A stretch of 45,576 nucleotides of DNA from the NCBI GenBank assembly GCA_947447355.1, contig CANFJF010000024.1:1-45576 (forward strand), given 5' to 3'. Source of the stretch: Comamonadaceae bacterium (GTDB taxonomy: Bacteria; Pseudomonadota; Gammaproteobacteria; Burkholderiales; Burkholderiaceae_C). The notes under the pieces are model-generated. The model was not told where the DNA came from. It saw only the letters and a program-made list of their open reading frames with translations, and made no database searches. Below, piece after piece: positions 38,639 through 45,576 of the stretch (its first letter is position 1; every line of letters starts with the position of its first letter). Position numbers and translations under genes: made by a program.

Positions 38639-39555
38639 TTATTATTTTTTTCTACCTGGCCATTGTCACCGGCAGGTGTGTCCGGTGTGGCCTGATTCGG
38701 CGCAGGCATGGAGGTTTCACGCCGCGGTTTTTTGTAGCGCGCATAGCCCCACAAATACTGACCCGGCTGGCTCAAGACCAGTTCCTCGATGGCTTGATTC
38801 ACCAATCTCACCGCCTGCTGCAAGTCAGGCGGTGGCGAGGTGTCCAGGCCAGCCATCGGCGGCAAAATCTCCAGCGAATAGCCTTGGCCGCGCGGCAAGC
38901 GCAAGGTGCGCACCGGCAACATGACCGCGCCACTTTGCAACGCCAAACGCGCTGCCAAGGTCATGGTGTAAGCAGGTTTGCCAAAAAATGAAGACCACGC
39001 ACCCAGCCCTTCAGGCGGCACTTGGTCAGTCAACAGAGCCACTGCGCCGTTGCCCTTGAGGGCACGGTGCATTTGCCGGATTCCGCTCAAATTAGCGGGC
39101 ACGGCCAGCAGACCCGGCCGAAGCCGGCTGGACTGCATCAGGCGCGCCAACCAAGCTTGCCGGGCTGGCCGGTACATGGCCGTCACCGGCCCATAGAGCT
39201 CGGCCAGCGCTTGCGGCGCCAACTCGAAACTGCCCGCGTGCGGTGCGAAAAATATCACGCCGTGGCCCTCCGCAAAAGCAGCTTCGGCATGCGCTTGACC
39301 GCTGACCAGCACCAACGCCAAACAAGATTGATCGTGCGGACGCATCCAGAGTTTAGGAAGTTCTGCAACAAAGCGGCCGGCTTCAGCAATGGCCGGTCTG
39401 GCCGCCTCAAAAGGCAGGCCAGCTTGCGCTACATTGGCCCGAAAAGTGGCACGGTAACGCGGGCTCAGCCACCACACTGCCCAACCCATGGCGGCGCCCA
39501 AGGCATGCAATATGCGCAAAGGCCAATGGGAGAAGAAACGAAACAACAAAAACAT
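38635..39555 (-). CDS. Lipid A biosynthesis acyltransferase, LpxL/HtrB-like (first of tandem pair)
   Basis: A 306-residue paralogue of the next gene. The catalytic HX4E reads HAGSFE (H106, E111) within GVIFFAPHAGSFELAPQAL; the segment GAVALLTDQVPPEGLGAWSS and the final SQPGQYLWGYARYKKP are typical of the family. An N-terminal amphipathic and hydrophobic stretch tethers it to the inner membrane. A Pro/Asn-rich C-terminal tail of about 25 residues is not conserved. The start lies about 20 nt from the metK -10 box on the other strand, so the two divergent transcription units share a very compact control region. Confidence 0.92.
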   Translation of the reverse strand: MFLLFRFFSHWPLRILHALGAAMGWAVWWLSPRYRATFRANVAQAGLPFEAARPAIAEAGRFVAELPKLWMRPHDQSCLALVLVSGQAHAEAAFAEGHGVIFFAPHAGSFELAPQALAELYGPVTAMYRPARQAWLARLMQSSRLRPGLLAVPANLSGIRQMHRALKGNGAVALLTDQVPPEGLGAWSSFFGKPAYTMTLAARLALQSGAVMLPVRTLRLPRGQGYSLEILPPMAGLDTSPPPDLQQAVRLVNQAIEELVLSQPGQYLWGYARYKKPRRETSMPAPNQATPDTPAGDNGQVEKNNK

Positions 39556-39572
39556 CAGGGCCGCTTTATCTT

Positions 39573-39578
39573 TATACT
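39573..39578 (+). promoter_or_regulatory. -10 element of the metK promoter
   Basis: TATACT is a good -10 match and predicts transcription start at about 39584-39586, exactly where the first stem of the SAM-II aptamer begins. No strong -35 is found at normal spacing. The coincidence of predicted start and aptamer 5' end supports both calls. Confidence 0.5.
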
Positions 39579-39582
39579 TATC

Positions 39583-39640
39583 AGGTCGCCGAGTTACAGA
39601 ACAACTTGCAGGGCGACGTTAAACATCTCTGCTAAAGCGT
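39583..39640 (+). ncRNA. SAM-II (SAM-alpha) riboswitch in the metK leader
   Basis: P1 is a perfect 6-bp stem GTCGCC (39585-39590) with GGCGAC (39612-39617). Its loop ends in CTTGCAG (39605-39611); P1 is followed by the conserved GTTAAA (39618-39623) and GCTAAAG (39631-39637). The loop GCAG (39608-39611) can pair with CTGC (39629-39632), giving the pseudoknot of this class. These conserved blocks and their order match the SAM-II aptamer as I know it, and the downstream gene makes SAM, so feedback repression is expected. The aptamer ends about 55 nt before the ATG; a second hairpin (39637-39667, GCGTT-C-GCC with GGCAACGC) in between may be the expression platform. Confidence 0.8.
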
Positions 39641-39694
39641 TCGCCGAGGCACTCAAGCTGGCAACGCGCCAACTAACCCAATGGAGTGTACGCA

Positions 39695-40879
39695 ATGGCG
39701 AACGATTATCTTTTCACATCCGAATCCGTCTCTGAGGGCCATCCCGACAAGGTTGCCGACCAAATTTCAGACGCTATTCTCGACGCCATTTTCAAGCAAG
39801 ACCCGCTGTCCCGCGTGGCGGCTGAAACGCTGACCAACACCGGTCTCGTGGTGCTGGCGGGTGAAATCACCACCAACGCGCATGTCGACTACATCCAAGT
39901 CGCGCGCGACACCATCAAGCGCATTGGCTACGACAACACCGAGTACGGTATCGACTACAAAGGCTGCGCCGTGCTGGTCGCCTACGACAAGCAAAGCAAC
40001 GACATCGCCCAAGGCGTCGACCACGCCAGCGACGACCACCTGAACACCGGCGCAGGCGACCAAGGCCTGATGTTTGGCTTCGCTTGCAGCGAAACCACCG
40101 AACTGATGCCCGCGCCGATTTATTACGCACACCGCTTGGTCGAACGCCAAGCCCAGTTGCGCAAAGACGGCCGCCTACCCTTCCTGCGACCTGATGCCAA
40201 AAGCCAGGTCACCATGCGCTACGTCGACGGGAAGCCCCACAGCGTCGACACCGTCGTGTTGTCAAGCCAGCACAGCCCCGAGATGAGCGACGGCAGCAAA
40301 ATGAAACCAGCCTTCATCGAAGCGGTGATCGAAGAGATCATCAAGCCGGTGCTACCCAAAGAATGGCTCAAGGACACCAAATACCTGGTCAACCCGACCG
40401 GTCGTTTTGTCATTGGCGGTCCTCAGGGCGATTGCGGCCTGACCGGTCGCAAAATCATTGTGGACACTTACGGTGGCGCCTGCCCGCACGGCGGCGGCGC
40501 GTTTTCCGGCAAAGACCCCACAAAGGTAGACCGCTCTGCCGCTTACGCTGCACGCTACGTCGCCAAAAACATCGTCGCGTCGGGTCTGGCCACCCGCTGC
40601 CAGATTCAGGTGGCTTACGCGATTGGCGTGGCGCGCCCGATGAACATCACGGTGAACACCGAAGGCACCGGCGTTATTTCGGATGAAAAAATAGCTGCCT
40701 TGGTCAACGAACACTTTGACTTGCGCCCAAAAGGCATCATCCAGATGCTCGATCTGCTGCGTCCGATCTACGAGAAGACGGCGGCTTACGGCCACTTTGG
40801 TCGCGATGAACCTGAGTTCACTTGGGAACGTACCGACAAGGCGGCTTTGCTGCGCAATGCGGCCGGCCTGAAAGGCTAA
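39695..40879 (+). CDS. metK: S-adenosylmethionine synthetase
   Basis: A 394-residue cytoplasmic enzyme making SAM from ATP and methionine. The ATG at 39695 is preferred to an in-frame GTG at 39686, because GGAG lies 8 nt upstream of the ATG and the protein then begins [20 protein letters not shown] as usual. Family motifs are GHPDK (15-19), the methionine-binding loop [13 protein letters not shown], the P-loop-like [19 protein letters not shown] and [16 protein letters not shown]. Transcription likely begins at the SAM-II aptamer, so expression should fall when SAM is plentiful. A strong terminator follows 45 nt after the stop. Confidence 0.98.
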   Translation: MANDYLFTSESVSEGHPDKVADQISDAILDAIFKQDPLSRVAAETLTNTGLVVLAGEITTNAHVDYIQVARDTIKRIGYDNTEYGIDYKGCAVLVAYDKQSNDIAQGVDHASDDHLNTGAGDQGLMFGFACSETTELMPAPIYYAHRLVERQAQLRKDGRLPFLRPDAKSQVTMRYVDGKPHSVDTVVLSSQHSPEMSDGSKMKPAFIEAVIEEIIKPVLPKEWLKDTKYLVNPTGRFVIGGPQGDCGLTGRKIIVDTYGGACPHGGGAFSGKDPTKVDRSAAYAARYVAKNIVASGLATRCQIQVAYAIGVARPMNITVNTEGTGVISDEKIAALVNEHFDLRPKGIIQMLDLLRPIYEKTAAYGHFGRDEPEFTWERTDKAALLRNAAGLKG

Positions 40880-40924
40880 AAGCATTTGAAGTCGCAGCTT
40901 GGCGCCATGCCTTCGCTGAACAAG

Positions 40925-40950
40925 AAAACCGCCTCAAAAAGGCGGTTTTT
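40925..40950 (+). terminator. Rho-independent terminator of metK
   Basis: AAAACCGCC (40925-40933) and GGCGGTTTT (40941-40949) form a perfect 9-bp stem with a 7-nt loop, ending in a TTTTT run. It closes the metK transcript. Confidence 0.92.
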
Positions 40951-41006
40951 CTGCGACGCAGAAACACGACGCTCTTAGCCCTGATACAGCGCAAGCTAGC
41001 GGAACG

Positions 41007-41204
41007 TCACGTCGTGAAATTGAATGTCGGCTTGTCATTCGGCGCTGCAGATGAATCGTTATCAGGCAGCGTGTTCTTGTCTTTGTGTTTCACCCTGAAA
41101 GGCCAGCGCGACCGTTTAGGAACTTCCGACTCAACACTGTGCCAAGGCAAGTCTTGCCCCTGCAAACCTGCGCGGTTAGCGATTCGAAGGTCTAAATCAT
41201 GCAT
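41007..41204 (-). CDS. Hypothetical small protein, 65 residues
   Basis: I do not recognise this protein. The ATG at 41204 is preceded by GAGGAG at a spacing of about 7 nt, one of the best ribosome binding sites in the window, and the frame is open for 65 codons. The peptide begins MHDLDLRIANRAGLQGQDLP, is rich in charged and polar residues (a basic KRSRWPFRVKHKDK stretch in the middle), and has no signal peptide or membrane helix. An 18-bp near-palindrome lies about 30 nt upstream. It is isolated between metK and the catabolic cassette. The start signal is the main support; coding status needs homologues. Confidence 0.5.
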   Translation of the reverse strand: MHDLDLRIANRAGLQGQDLPWHSVESEVPKRSRWPFRVKHKDKNTLPDNDSSAAPNDKPTFNFTT

Positions 41205-41232
41205 GGCGGACTCCTCTCGATGATGCGCCATT

Positions 41233-41250
41233 CCTCATGAATTCATCAGG
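41233..41250. promoter_or_regulatory. Near-palindrome upstream of the small ORF
   Basis: CCTCATGAATTCATCAGG is symmetric around a perfect 10-bp core ATGAATTCAT (41237-41246), with one mismatched pair. Its location 29-46 nt before the ATG at 41204 fits an operator for a dimeric regulator, but no regulator gene is nearby and it may be chance. Confidence 0.25.
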
Positions 41251-41370
41251 ACACCGCTTCAACTGAATACAGCCTAGCCGAGACTTCTGCGAGCGAATTG
41301 TCGAAATAACCCAAACATATGTCAGCCAAAACCGGCAGCAGCCCTTCAGTCAGCGAGGTGTCTTGCGCGT

Positions 41371-41478
41371 ATCAAGTTACGTTGGGTCGATGCCGCACAA
41401 CTTGGCGGGCCCACATGTGAGCAGTTCACTGCGGGCACTTCCAAGGTGTACCAACACTTTATGAGAAGAGCCGCCTAG
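41371..41478 (+). pseudogene. Possible decayed C-terminal tail of a Bug/TctC solute-binding protein
   Basis: The plus strand from 41371 reads in one frame IKLRWVDAAQLGGPTCEQFT and then ends SKVYQHFMRRAA at a TAG. This resembles the end of Bug proteins, where a G-x-T-P-E-x-F segment is followed by a helix ending in K-[WY]-x-x-x-[IV]-[RK]-x-A. No start codon or upstream part of such a gene is visible, and the strand is opposite to the intact Bug gene at the window end. The rest of 41251-41494 shows no gene, terminator or repeat I can support. Confidence 0.25.
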
Positions 41479-41494
41479 GACTCCCCGTACCCCG

Positions 41495-42973
41495 TCAAAG
41501 GGGCTGCAAACGTTTCACAAGTTCGGGCTTCAGAACCTTACCCAAGGAATTACGCGGGAGTTCTTCGACTAGGAATATCTGACGCGGTACCTTGTACGGT
41601 GCCAGCTTAGCTTTGCAAACTAGCTTCAACTCTTCAGCATCGATCGACTTGTTCAAAATCACGAAGGCGGCGACTTCTTCGTCAAACTCCTTTGAGGGCC
41701 ATCCAACGACCGCCGCATCTGCCACGGCTTCATGATTAAGCAGCGTCGCTTCAATCTCCACAGGGTAGATGTTGATGCCGCCGCGGATGATCATGTCCTT
41801 GGACCGTCCCTTTAGAAATAGAAAACCTTCTTCGTTGAAGTTACCGAGGTCACCTGGATAGAACCAGCCGTCCTTGAAGGCTTCAACGCTCGACTCCGCA
41901 TCGCGGTAAAAGCCGTCCGCAACCGCCGGCCCCCTGTATCGAATGCGCCCCACGGTTCCAAGTGCTTGGACAACGTGATCGTCGTCAACGATTTGAACCT
42001 CCACACCAAAGACCGGACGACCGACGGAATCTCCAAAATGCTTTTGATCGTCAGGCGACAAAACGCTGACGCCACCACCTTCGGTCGAGCTGTAATACTC
42101 GATGAAGTTGGGGCAGATGTTCTCTCGAATTTGCACTCTCTCCAACGCGGTGAGGGGCGACCCAGAGGAGACCAAGGTATTGAGTCGCTTCAAGGGAGCC
42201 AAAGACGTTTGATCCCATGACAGCAAGCGGCGCAACAGGGTCGGAACTAAGAACATCACGGTCGAACCCGTACGTTCCACCTCAGCTGCTAACGCCGCGG
42301 GATCATAGGGAGGAGGGAATAGCACGACCGTTCCACCGGCGTAAAGCGTGGACATGGTGAAAGCCCTGCCACCACCAAAGTACATCGGCGTGGCGTTGAT
42401 GTAAGTTTCGCGGCTACCAAACCCGAGATCGACCCAGTGGGTCCAGAATCTATTGAGAAACTTTTGGTGAGACACCAAGGGGCCCTTGGGTCTTCCTGTG
42501 GTACCTGAGGACAGGGACATCGCCAGTCCGCGATCCCCATCCGGGAATTCACGGTCCGGGTTTGACAGCACGGCAGTTGCGGTCCATTCAGGACCTACTT
42601 CAATGCAGCGGACGCCTTCAAACGCTGCGCCGGGGTCGACCATCACGGCCACCGGTTCGAAATGGGACGCAACGCGTTGTTTCTCAAACTCTTTCCATCG
42701 GCAGTCCAGCGGAAGAATGATGGCACCCGCACGCGCCACGGCGAAAAGCATGATGACGTATTCGATGGAGTCTTGCAATGCGATGCCAACCACACAGTCG
42801 GGTTTAACGCCAAGGTCCTGAAGGCAGGCAGCCCTCTGTCGAACGGCCAAGTCCAGCTCCGCATAAGTCAAGGTGACTTGACCATGTGTCACGGCGGGTT
42901 TGGTCGGCCGCTGTTTCGCATGAAGGGCCAACTGCTCCGCAATGTTGCGTGCGGGGTCGTTGGTCGCTTTCAA
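41495..42973 (-). CDS. AMP-forming acyl-CoA ligase (ANL superfamily)
   Basis: A 492-residue adenylate-forming enzyme expected to activate a carboxylic acid with ATP and join it to CoA. Adenylation core motifs are present: SLSSGTTGRPKGP (phosphate loop), NATPMYFGGGRAF, YYSSTEGGG, GWFYPGDLG with the ribose-binding Asp, and KGRSKDMIIRGGINIYPVE at the hinge; the catalytic lysine is in PRNSLGKVLKPEL near the end. Length and hinge motif suit medium-chain or aromatic acid CoA ligases. The substrate cannot be read. It is the last gene of the cassette and overlaps the amidohydrolase-family gene by 4 nt, so its substrate is probably the product of that protein. Confidence 0.93.
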   Translation of the reverse strand: MKATNDPARNIAEQLALHAKQRPTKPAVTHGQVTLTYAELDLAVRQRAACLQDLGVKPDCVVGIALQDSIEYVIMLFAVARAGAIILPLDCRWKEFEKQRVASHFEPVAVMVDPGAAFEGVRCIEVGPEWTATAVLSNPDREFPDGDRGLAMSLSSGTTGRPKGPLVSHQKFLNRFWTHWVDLGFGSRETYINATPMYFGGGRAFTMSTLYAGGTVVLFPPPYDPAALAAEVERTGSTVMFLVPTLLRRLLSWDQTSLAPLKRLNTLVSSGSPLTALERVQIRENICPNFIEYYSSTEGGGVSVLSPDDQKHFGDSVGRPVFGVEVQIVDDDHVVQALGTVGRIRYRGPAVADGFYRDAESSVEAFKDGWFYPGDLGNFNEEGFLFLKGRSKDMIIRGGINIYPVEIEATLLNHEAVADAAVVGWPSKEFDEEVAAFVILNKSIDAEELKLVCKAKLAPYKVPRQIFLVEELPRNSLGKVLKPELVKRLQPL

Positions 42974-43863
42974 TTTTTATCCCGTTTTTTACCGTTCGCA
43001 TCCAAGCCGTAAATGCGCAACGCGTTGTCTCGCAGCATCTTGCGTTTGGGTATAGGTCGCAGCTCAAGCGCTTCAACCTGTTCACGGGTTTTGACGAAAT
43101 CCAAGACCGGGAAGTCGGTACCGAAGATGACTTTGTCTTGGCCGAAAGTGTTGATGTATTGAATAAACGACTCAGGCCAATATTTCGGCGCATGGGCATC
43201 GGTGCCAATGAATACATTGGGGTGCTTCCACGCCATCGCGATCATTTCTTCTGTCCATGGCACGCCGACATGGATACCGATCAACTTCAGCTCAGGGAAG
43301 TCACAGGCGACCGCATCCAATGTGATCGGACGGCCAACGCTTCGAAGACGATGGTTCGGGTCGTACAACATGGACTGGCCAACCTGAAGTTGAACAGGAA
43401 TGCCCAGCTCAACGCACTTGGCGTAGAACGGATACCACTTTGCATGGTCGGGTGCCAGCTCGAACCAGTGCGGGTAGAAGTGAGCGCCGATGAAGCCATA
43501 TTCCTTGACACCTTTTTCAAGCAATCGCACACCGTCCATGCCCTCAGTGGGGTCTAGGCCGGCGAGGCCATAAAAGCGATCTGGAAAGCGATTGACCGCC
43601 TCTGCCACCAACTCGTAGGGAATGTGGTAACTGGCTTTGTGCATCCAGGGGCCGACCTTGCTTGCAACCAGAAAGGATCTTTCAATCCCTGCGGCATCCA
43701 TACGCCGCAGCATCTCCTCGTGGGGGACGCCTTTAAGCGTCTCATCTCTCACGTTCATTTTCCCGCCAAAAAATGCATCCCTATTGGGACGAATCGCCAG
43801 TGTTTCGGGCGTCCAAATGTTGACCACTGCATCGATGGCTTGGATGTCATAGGAATTACTCAT
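42970..43863 (-). CDS. Amidohydrolase-2 (ACMSD-like) family protein with altered metal site
   Basis: A 297-residue TIM-barrel protein of the amidohydrolase-2 family, whose members include decarboxylases and hydrolases of aromatic or cyclic acids. Retained landmarks are KLIGIHVGVPW (H198), FIGTDAHAPKYWP (D222) and VIFGTDFPV (D250). The N-terminal metal motif, normally D-x-H-x-H, reads D11-A-V-V-N15, so both histidines are missing and the usual metal geometry cannot form. It may use another metal arrangement, as seen in related subfamilies, or act without metal. Start and stop overlap its neighbours (TGATG and ATGA), so it is translated together with the hydrolase and ligase. Confidence 0.85.
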   Translation of the reverse strand: MSNSYDIQAIDAVVNIWTPETLAIRPNRDAFFGGKMNVRDETLKGVPHEEMLRRMDAAGIERSFLVASKVGPWMHKASYHIPYELVAEAVNRFPDRFYGLAGLDPTEGMDGVRLLEKGVKEYGFIGAHFYPHWFELAPDHAKWYPFYAKCVELGIPVQLQVGQSMLYDPNHRLRSVGRPITLDAVACDFPELKLIGIHVGVPWTEEMIAMAWKHPNVFIGTDAHAPKYWPESFIQYINTFGQDKVIFGTDFPVLDFVKTREQVEALELRPIPKRKMLRDNALRIYGLDANGKKRDKN

Positions 43864-44768
43864 CAGATGTGTCCTCGTGGAATGCCAGCGTCTAAAAATT
43901 CTTCAAACTGCAGGGCAGTAATGCTCAACTGTTTAAAAGTACCGATTCCCTCAGTGACCTGCCTGACAGCGCCAGGCATCAGGTCACCAACACGTTCGAA
44001 GTACGCCATGAACATGTCCGTTCTGGCGCACGCGAGCAGCGTGGGAACCCCGACCAATGGCAGCCTAGGAGCTTTGTCGTAACCGATGGCCGCACGATAA
44101 ACCTTGGGAAATGTGCGCGTCGCCTTCAGCACTTCGATCACCTTGTCATGGAGCTCATCAGCAGTCGGCAGGCCCAGATCACGTCGGTGAGAGGCCTCGC
44201 GTTTGTACCAAGGCCAAAAAAGATAAACGTCGCGAACGAAGTGCCAGATATGCTGAAACTGACTTCCGGTCAGATCAATCTTGACGTCCGGCGCATAGTT
44301 CTCCAGCATGTCTGCACGCTCGGCATCGCTGTAGAGCGATACGCCATCAAGAATGAGTCGATTGACACGCCTTGGGTGGGTGATCGCCATTTCAATCGCG
44401 ATGTTGGCACCCGTGTGACTGCCATAGAGATCGAATTGATCGATCGCTAAAGCGTCCATCGCTCTCAGGTGAGCCTCTGCAAAATATGAAATATCTGGGG
44501 CTTCGCCGAAGGGCGCAGAAGAATCACCATTTCCGAGTGTGTCCGTGGCGACAACCCGTCGTTTCAGTGCAAGAGCTCCAATCAAAGGCTCGAGCATCTT
44601 GGCTGAGCCCGGCGATGCGTGGAGCATGACCAAGGGCATGGGCGATGCGACAGTCGTCTGGCCAGCTTCACGGTAATGGATTTGGCCTTCGTCCACGCTG
44701 ACAAACCCGCGTTTGATGCGCGCGGAACGGGCCGGCGTCGTAACAGTAGATTTTGACGGCAAGCTCAA
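43863..44768 (-). CDS. Alpha/beta-hydrolase-fold protein with atypical nucleophile elbow
   Basis: About 301 residues from a TTG at 44768, which lies 4 nt after the Bug gene stop and has AAGGAA about 7 nt upstream; the open frame extends to 44873 but would overlap the Bug gene. The fold is seen in VMLHASPGSAKMLEPLIGAL (oxyanion loop), VVATDTLGNGDSSAPFG and FDLYGSHTGANIAIEMA. In the elbow G-x-Nu-x-G the nucleophile position is H118 (G-S-H-T-G), not Ser, Cys or Asp. The acid strand LLACARTDMF is kept, yet the segment EGIGTFKQL that should carry the catalytic His has none. It is therefore not a standard serine hydrolase. Confidence 0.85.
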   Translation of the reverse strand: MSLPSKSTVTTPARSARIKRGFVSVDEGQIHYREAGQTTVASPMPLVMLHASPGSAKMLEPLIGALALKRRVVATDTLGNGDSSAPFGEAPDISYFAEAHLRAMDALAIDQFDLYGSHTGANIAIEMAITHPRRVNRLILDGVSLYSDAERADMLENYAPDVKIDLTGSQFQHIWHFVRDVYLFWPWYKREASHRRDLGLPTADELHDKVIEVLKATRTFPKVYRAAIGYDKAPRLPLVGVPTLLACARTDMFMAYFERVGDLMPGAVRQVTEGIGTFKQLSITALQFEEFLDAGIPRGHI

Positions 44769-44772
44769 GCGT

Positions 44773-45576
44773 TCATTCCTTAATGTCGGCAGCTTTGATG
44801 GCCACAGCCCAACGAGCAATGTCGGCCTTGATGCCTGCGGCAGTGACTTCCGGGGAAGTGCCTTCTGGCTCAAGCCCGTTGTCCTTCATGCGGGCGACGA
44901 TGTCCGGCATCTTGAGGATTTCCAGCACCTGTGCGTTCAGTTTCTGGATGACCGCAGGTGGCGTGTTCGCCGGGGCCATCAACCCATACCAGGAGTTCAC
45001 TTCGAAGCCAGGCAGCATTTCTGCGACGCTCGGCACATTGGGCAGCACGCTGCTGCGCTTGATCGTGCTCACGGCAATAGGCCGCAACTTGCCATCGTTG
45101 ATTAAGGCCATGACGCCAGCGACGTTCACAAACCCGGAGGTGATTTGACCGCCCAAAATATCGGTGTTGATCAAGGCTGATCCGCGATAAGGAACATGAA
45201 TCATTTCGGTGCCTGTCATGCGCGCAAGTGTCGCGCCGGCCAGATGGGTTGTACTGCCGATGCCTACGGATCCGTATGAAACTTTGCCAGGATTTTTCTT
45301 GGCAAAGTCCACCAGTTCCTTAAGATTTTTTGCAGGGAAATCGGAACGCACGACCAAGACAGTCGGACCCGATGCGATTTGGGTAATAGGTGCAAAGTCT
45401 TTGATTGGATCGTAGGGTGGCTTGTTCGGCAACGAAGGGCTGATAGCGATGGGTCCAACATGCGAAAAAAGAAGTGTGTAACCATCCGCCTTTGCGCGTG
45501 CAACCACCGCGGCACCAATGGTGCCGTTAGCGCCGCCCTTACTGTCAACCACAAATTGCTGGCCCAAACGTTGAGT
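44773..45576 (-). CDS. Bug/TctC-family tripartite tricarboxylate transporter solute-binding protein, 5' end missing
   Basis: The frame is open to the window edge and begins in mid-protein with TQRLGQQFVVDSKGG, so signal peptide and about 50 residues lie outside. Typical family elements follow: GAAVVARAKADGYTLLFSHV, FAPITQIASGPTVLVVRSDF, VSYGSVGIGSTTHLAGATLA, MIHVPYRGSALINTDILGGQ and the late PGFEVNSWYGLMAPANTPPA. Bug proteins bind carboxylated small molecules in the periplasm and may pass them to TctAB or act as sensors; Comamonadaceae and Bordetella carry many. No tctA or tctB is seen here. It is first in the cassette, only 4 nt from the hydrolase start. Confidence 0.93.
   Translation of the reverse strand, partial: TQRLGQQFVVDSKGGANGTIGAAVVARAKADGYTLLFSHVGPIAISPSLPNKPPYDPIKDFAPITQIASGPTVLVVRSDFPAKNLKELVDFAKKNPGKVSYGSVGIGSTTHLAGATLARMTGTEMIHVPYRGSALINTDILGGQITSGFVNVAGVMALINDGKLRPIAVSTIKRSSVLPNVPSVAEMLPGFEVNSWYGLMAPANTPPAVIQKLNAQVLEILKMPDIVARMKDNGLEPEGTSPEVTAAGIKADIARWAVAIKAADIKE

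Noticed and set aside
41485..41503. CCCC/GGGG hairpin around the ligase stop codon
   Set aside because: The stem is only 4 bp and no T-run follows on the minus strand, so it is not a credible terminator.
1..45576. CRISPR arrays, tRNA or rRNA genes, prophage or integrase genes
   Set aside because: No regularly spaced repeats, no cloverleaf-like T-loop (GGTTCRANYCC) in the gene gaps, and no phage or integrase proteins were seen.

Overview
The window reads as a chromosomal segment of a betaproteobacterium, most likely Comamonadaceae (Rhodoferax/Limnohabitans/Polaromonas relatives). The basis is the gene order pilMNOPQ-aroK-aroB-dgt-gltB-gltD-mla-ibaG-murA-hisGDCB-hisH, the short-form HisG, MlaA encoded inside the mla cluster, ResB/CcsA (system II) cytochrome c maturation, and a Bug-type solute-binding protein. 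The genus is an inference; no rRNA or other marker gene is present.

Positions 1-26131 form one long co-directional block on the minus strand. Read in the direction of transcription it encodes type IV pilus alignment and secretin proteins (pilM-N-O-P-Q), shikimate-pathway enzymes (aroK, aroB), a dNTP triphosphohydrolase, a solitary REP-associated tyrosine transposase (RAYT) with flanking palindromes, glutamate synthase (gltB, gltD), the Mla phospholipid-transport machine (mlaF, E, D, A, C, B), a YadGH-like ABC-2 exporter, IbaG, MurA and histidine enzymes (hisG, D, C, B, start of hisH). Many junctions are 4-nt ATGA or 1-nt TGATG overlaps, indicating translational coupling.

Positions 26307-40879 are mixed-strand housekeeping genes: PBP1A (divergent from pilM), frataxin CyaY, LptM and LysA, the MsrP/MsrQ periplasmic methionine sulfoxide repair pair, ResB/CcsA, a dihaem c4-type cytochrome, the GTPase EngB, two tandem lipid A acyltransferases, and metK. 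The metK leader carries a convincing SAM-II (SAM-alpha) riboswitch directly downstream of a good -10 box. A rho-independent terminator follows metK.

Positions 40880-45576 look accessory. A gene-poor stretch of about 0.6 kb holds one small ORF with a strong ribosome binding site, a palindrome, and what may be the decayed tail of a Bug gene. After it comes a tightly coupled four-gene minus-strand cassette: Bug/TctC solute-binding protein (5' end beyond the window), alpha/beta-hydrolase-fold protein, amidohydrolase-2-family protein and acyl-CoA ligase. Both hydrolase-like proteins have altered catalytic centres: the nucleophile elbow reads G-S-H-T-G, and the N-terminal HxH metal motif is replaced by VxN. 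This cassette is the best candidate here for an uncharacterised catabolic pathway.
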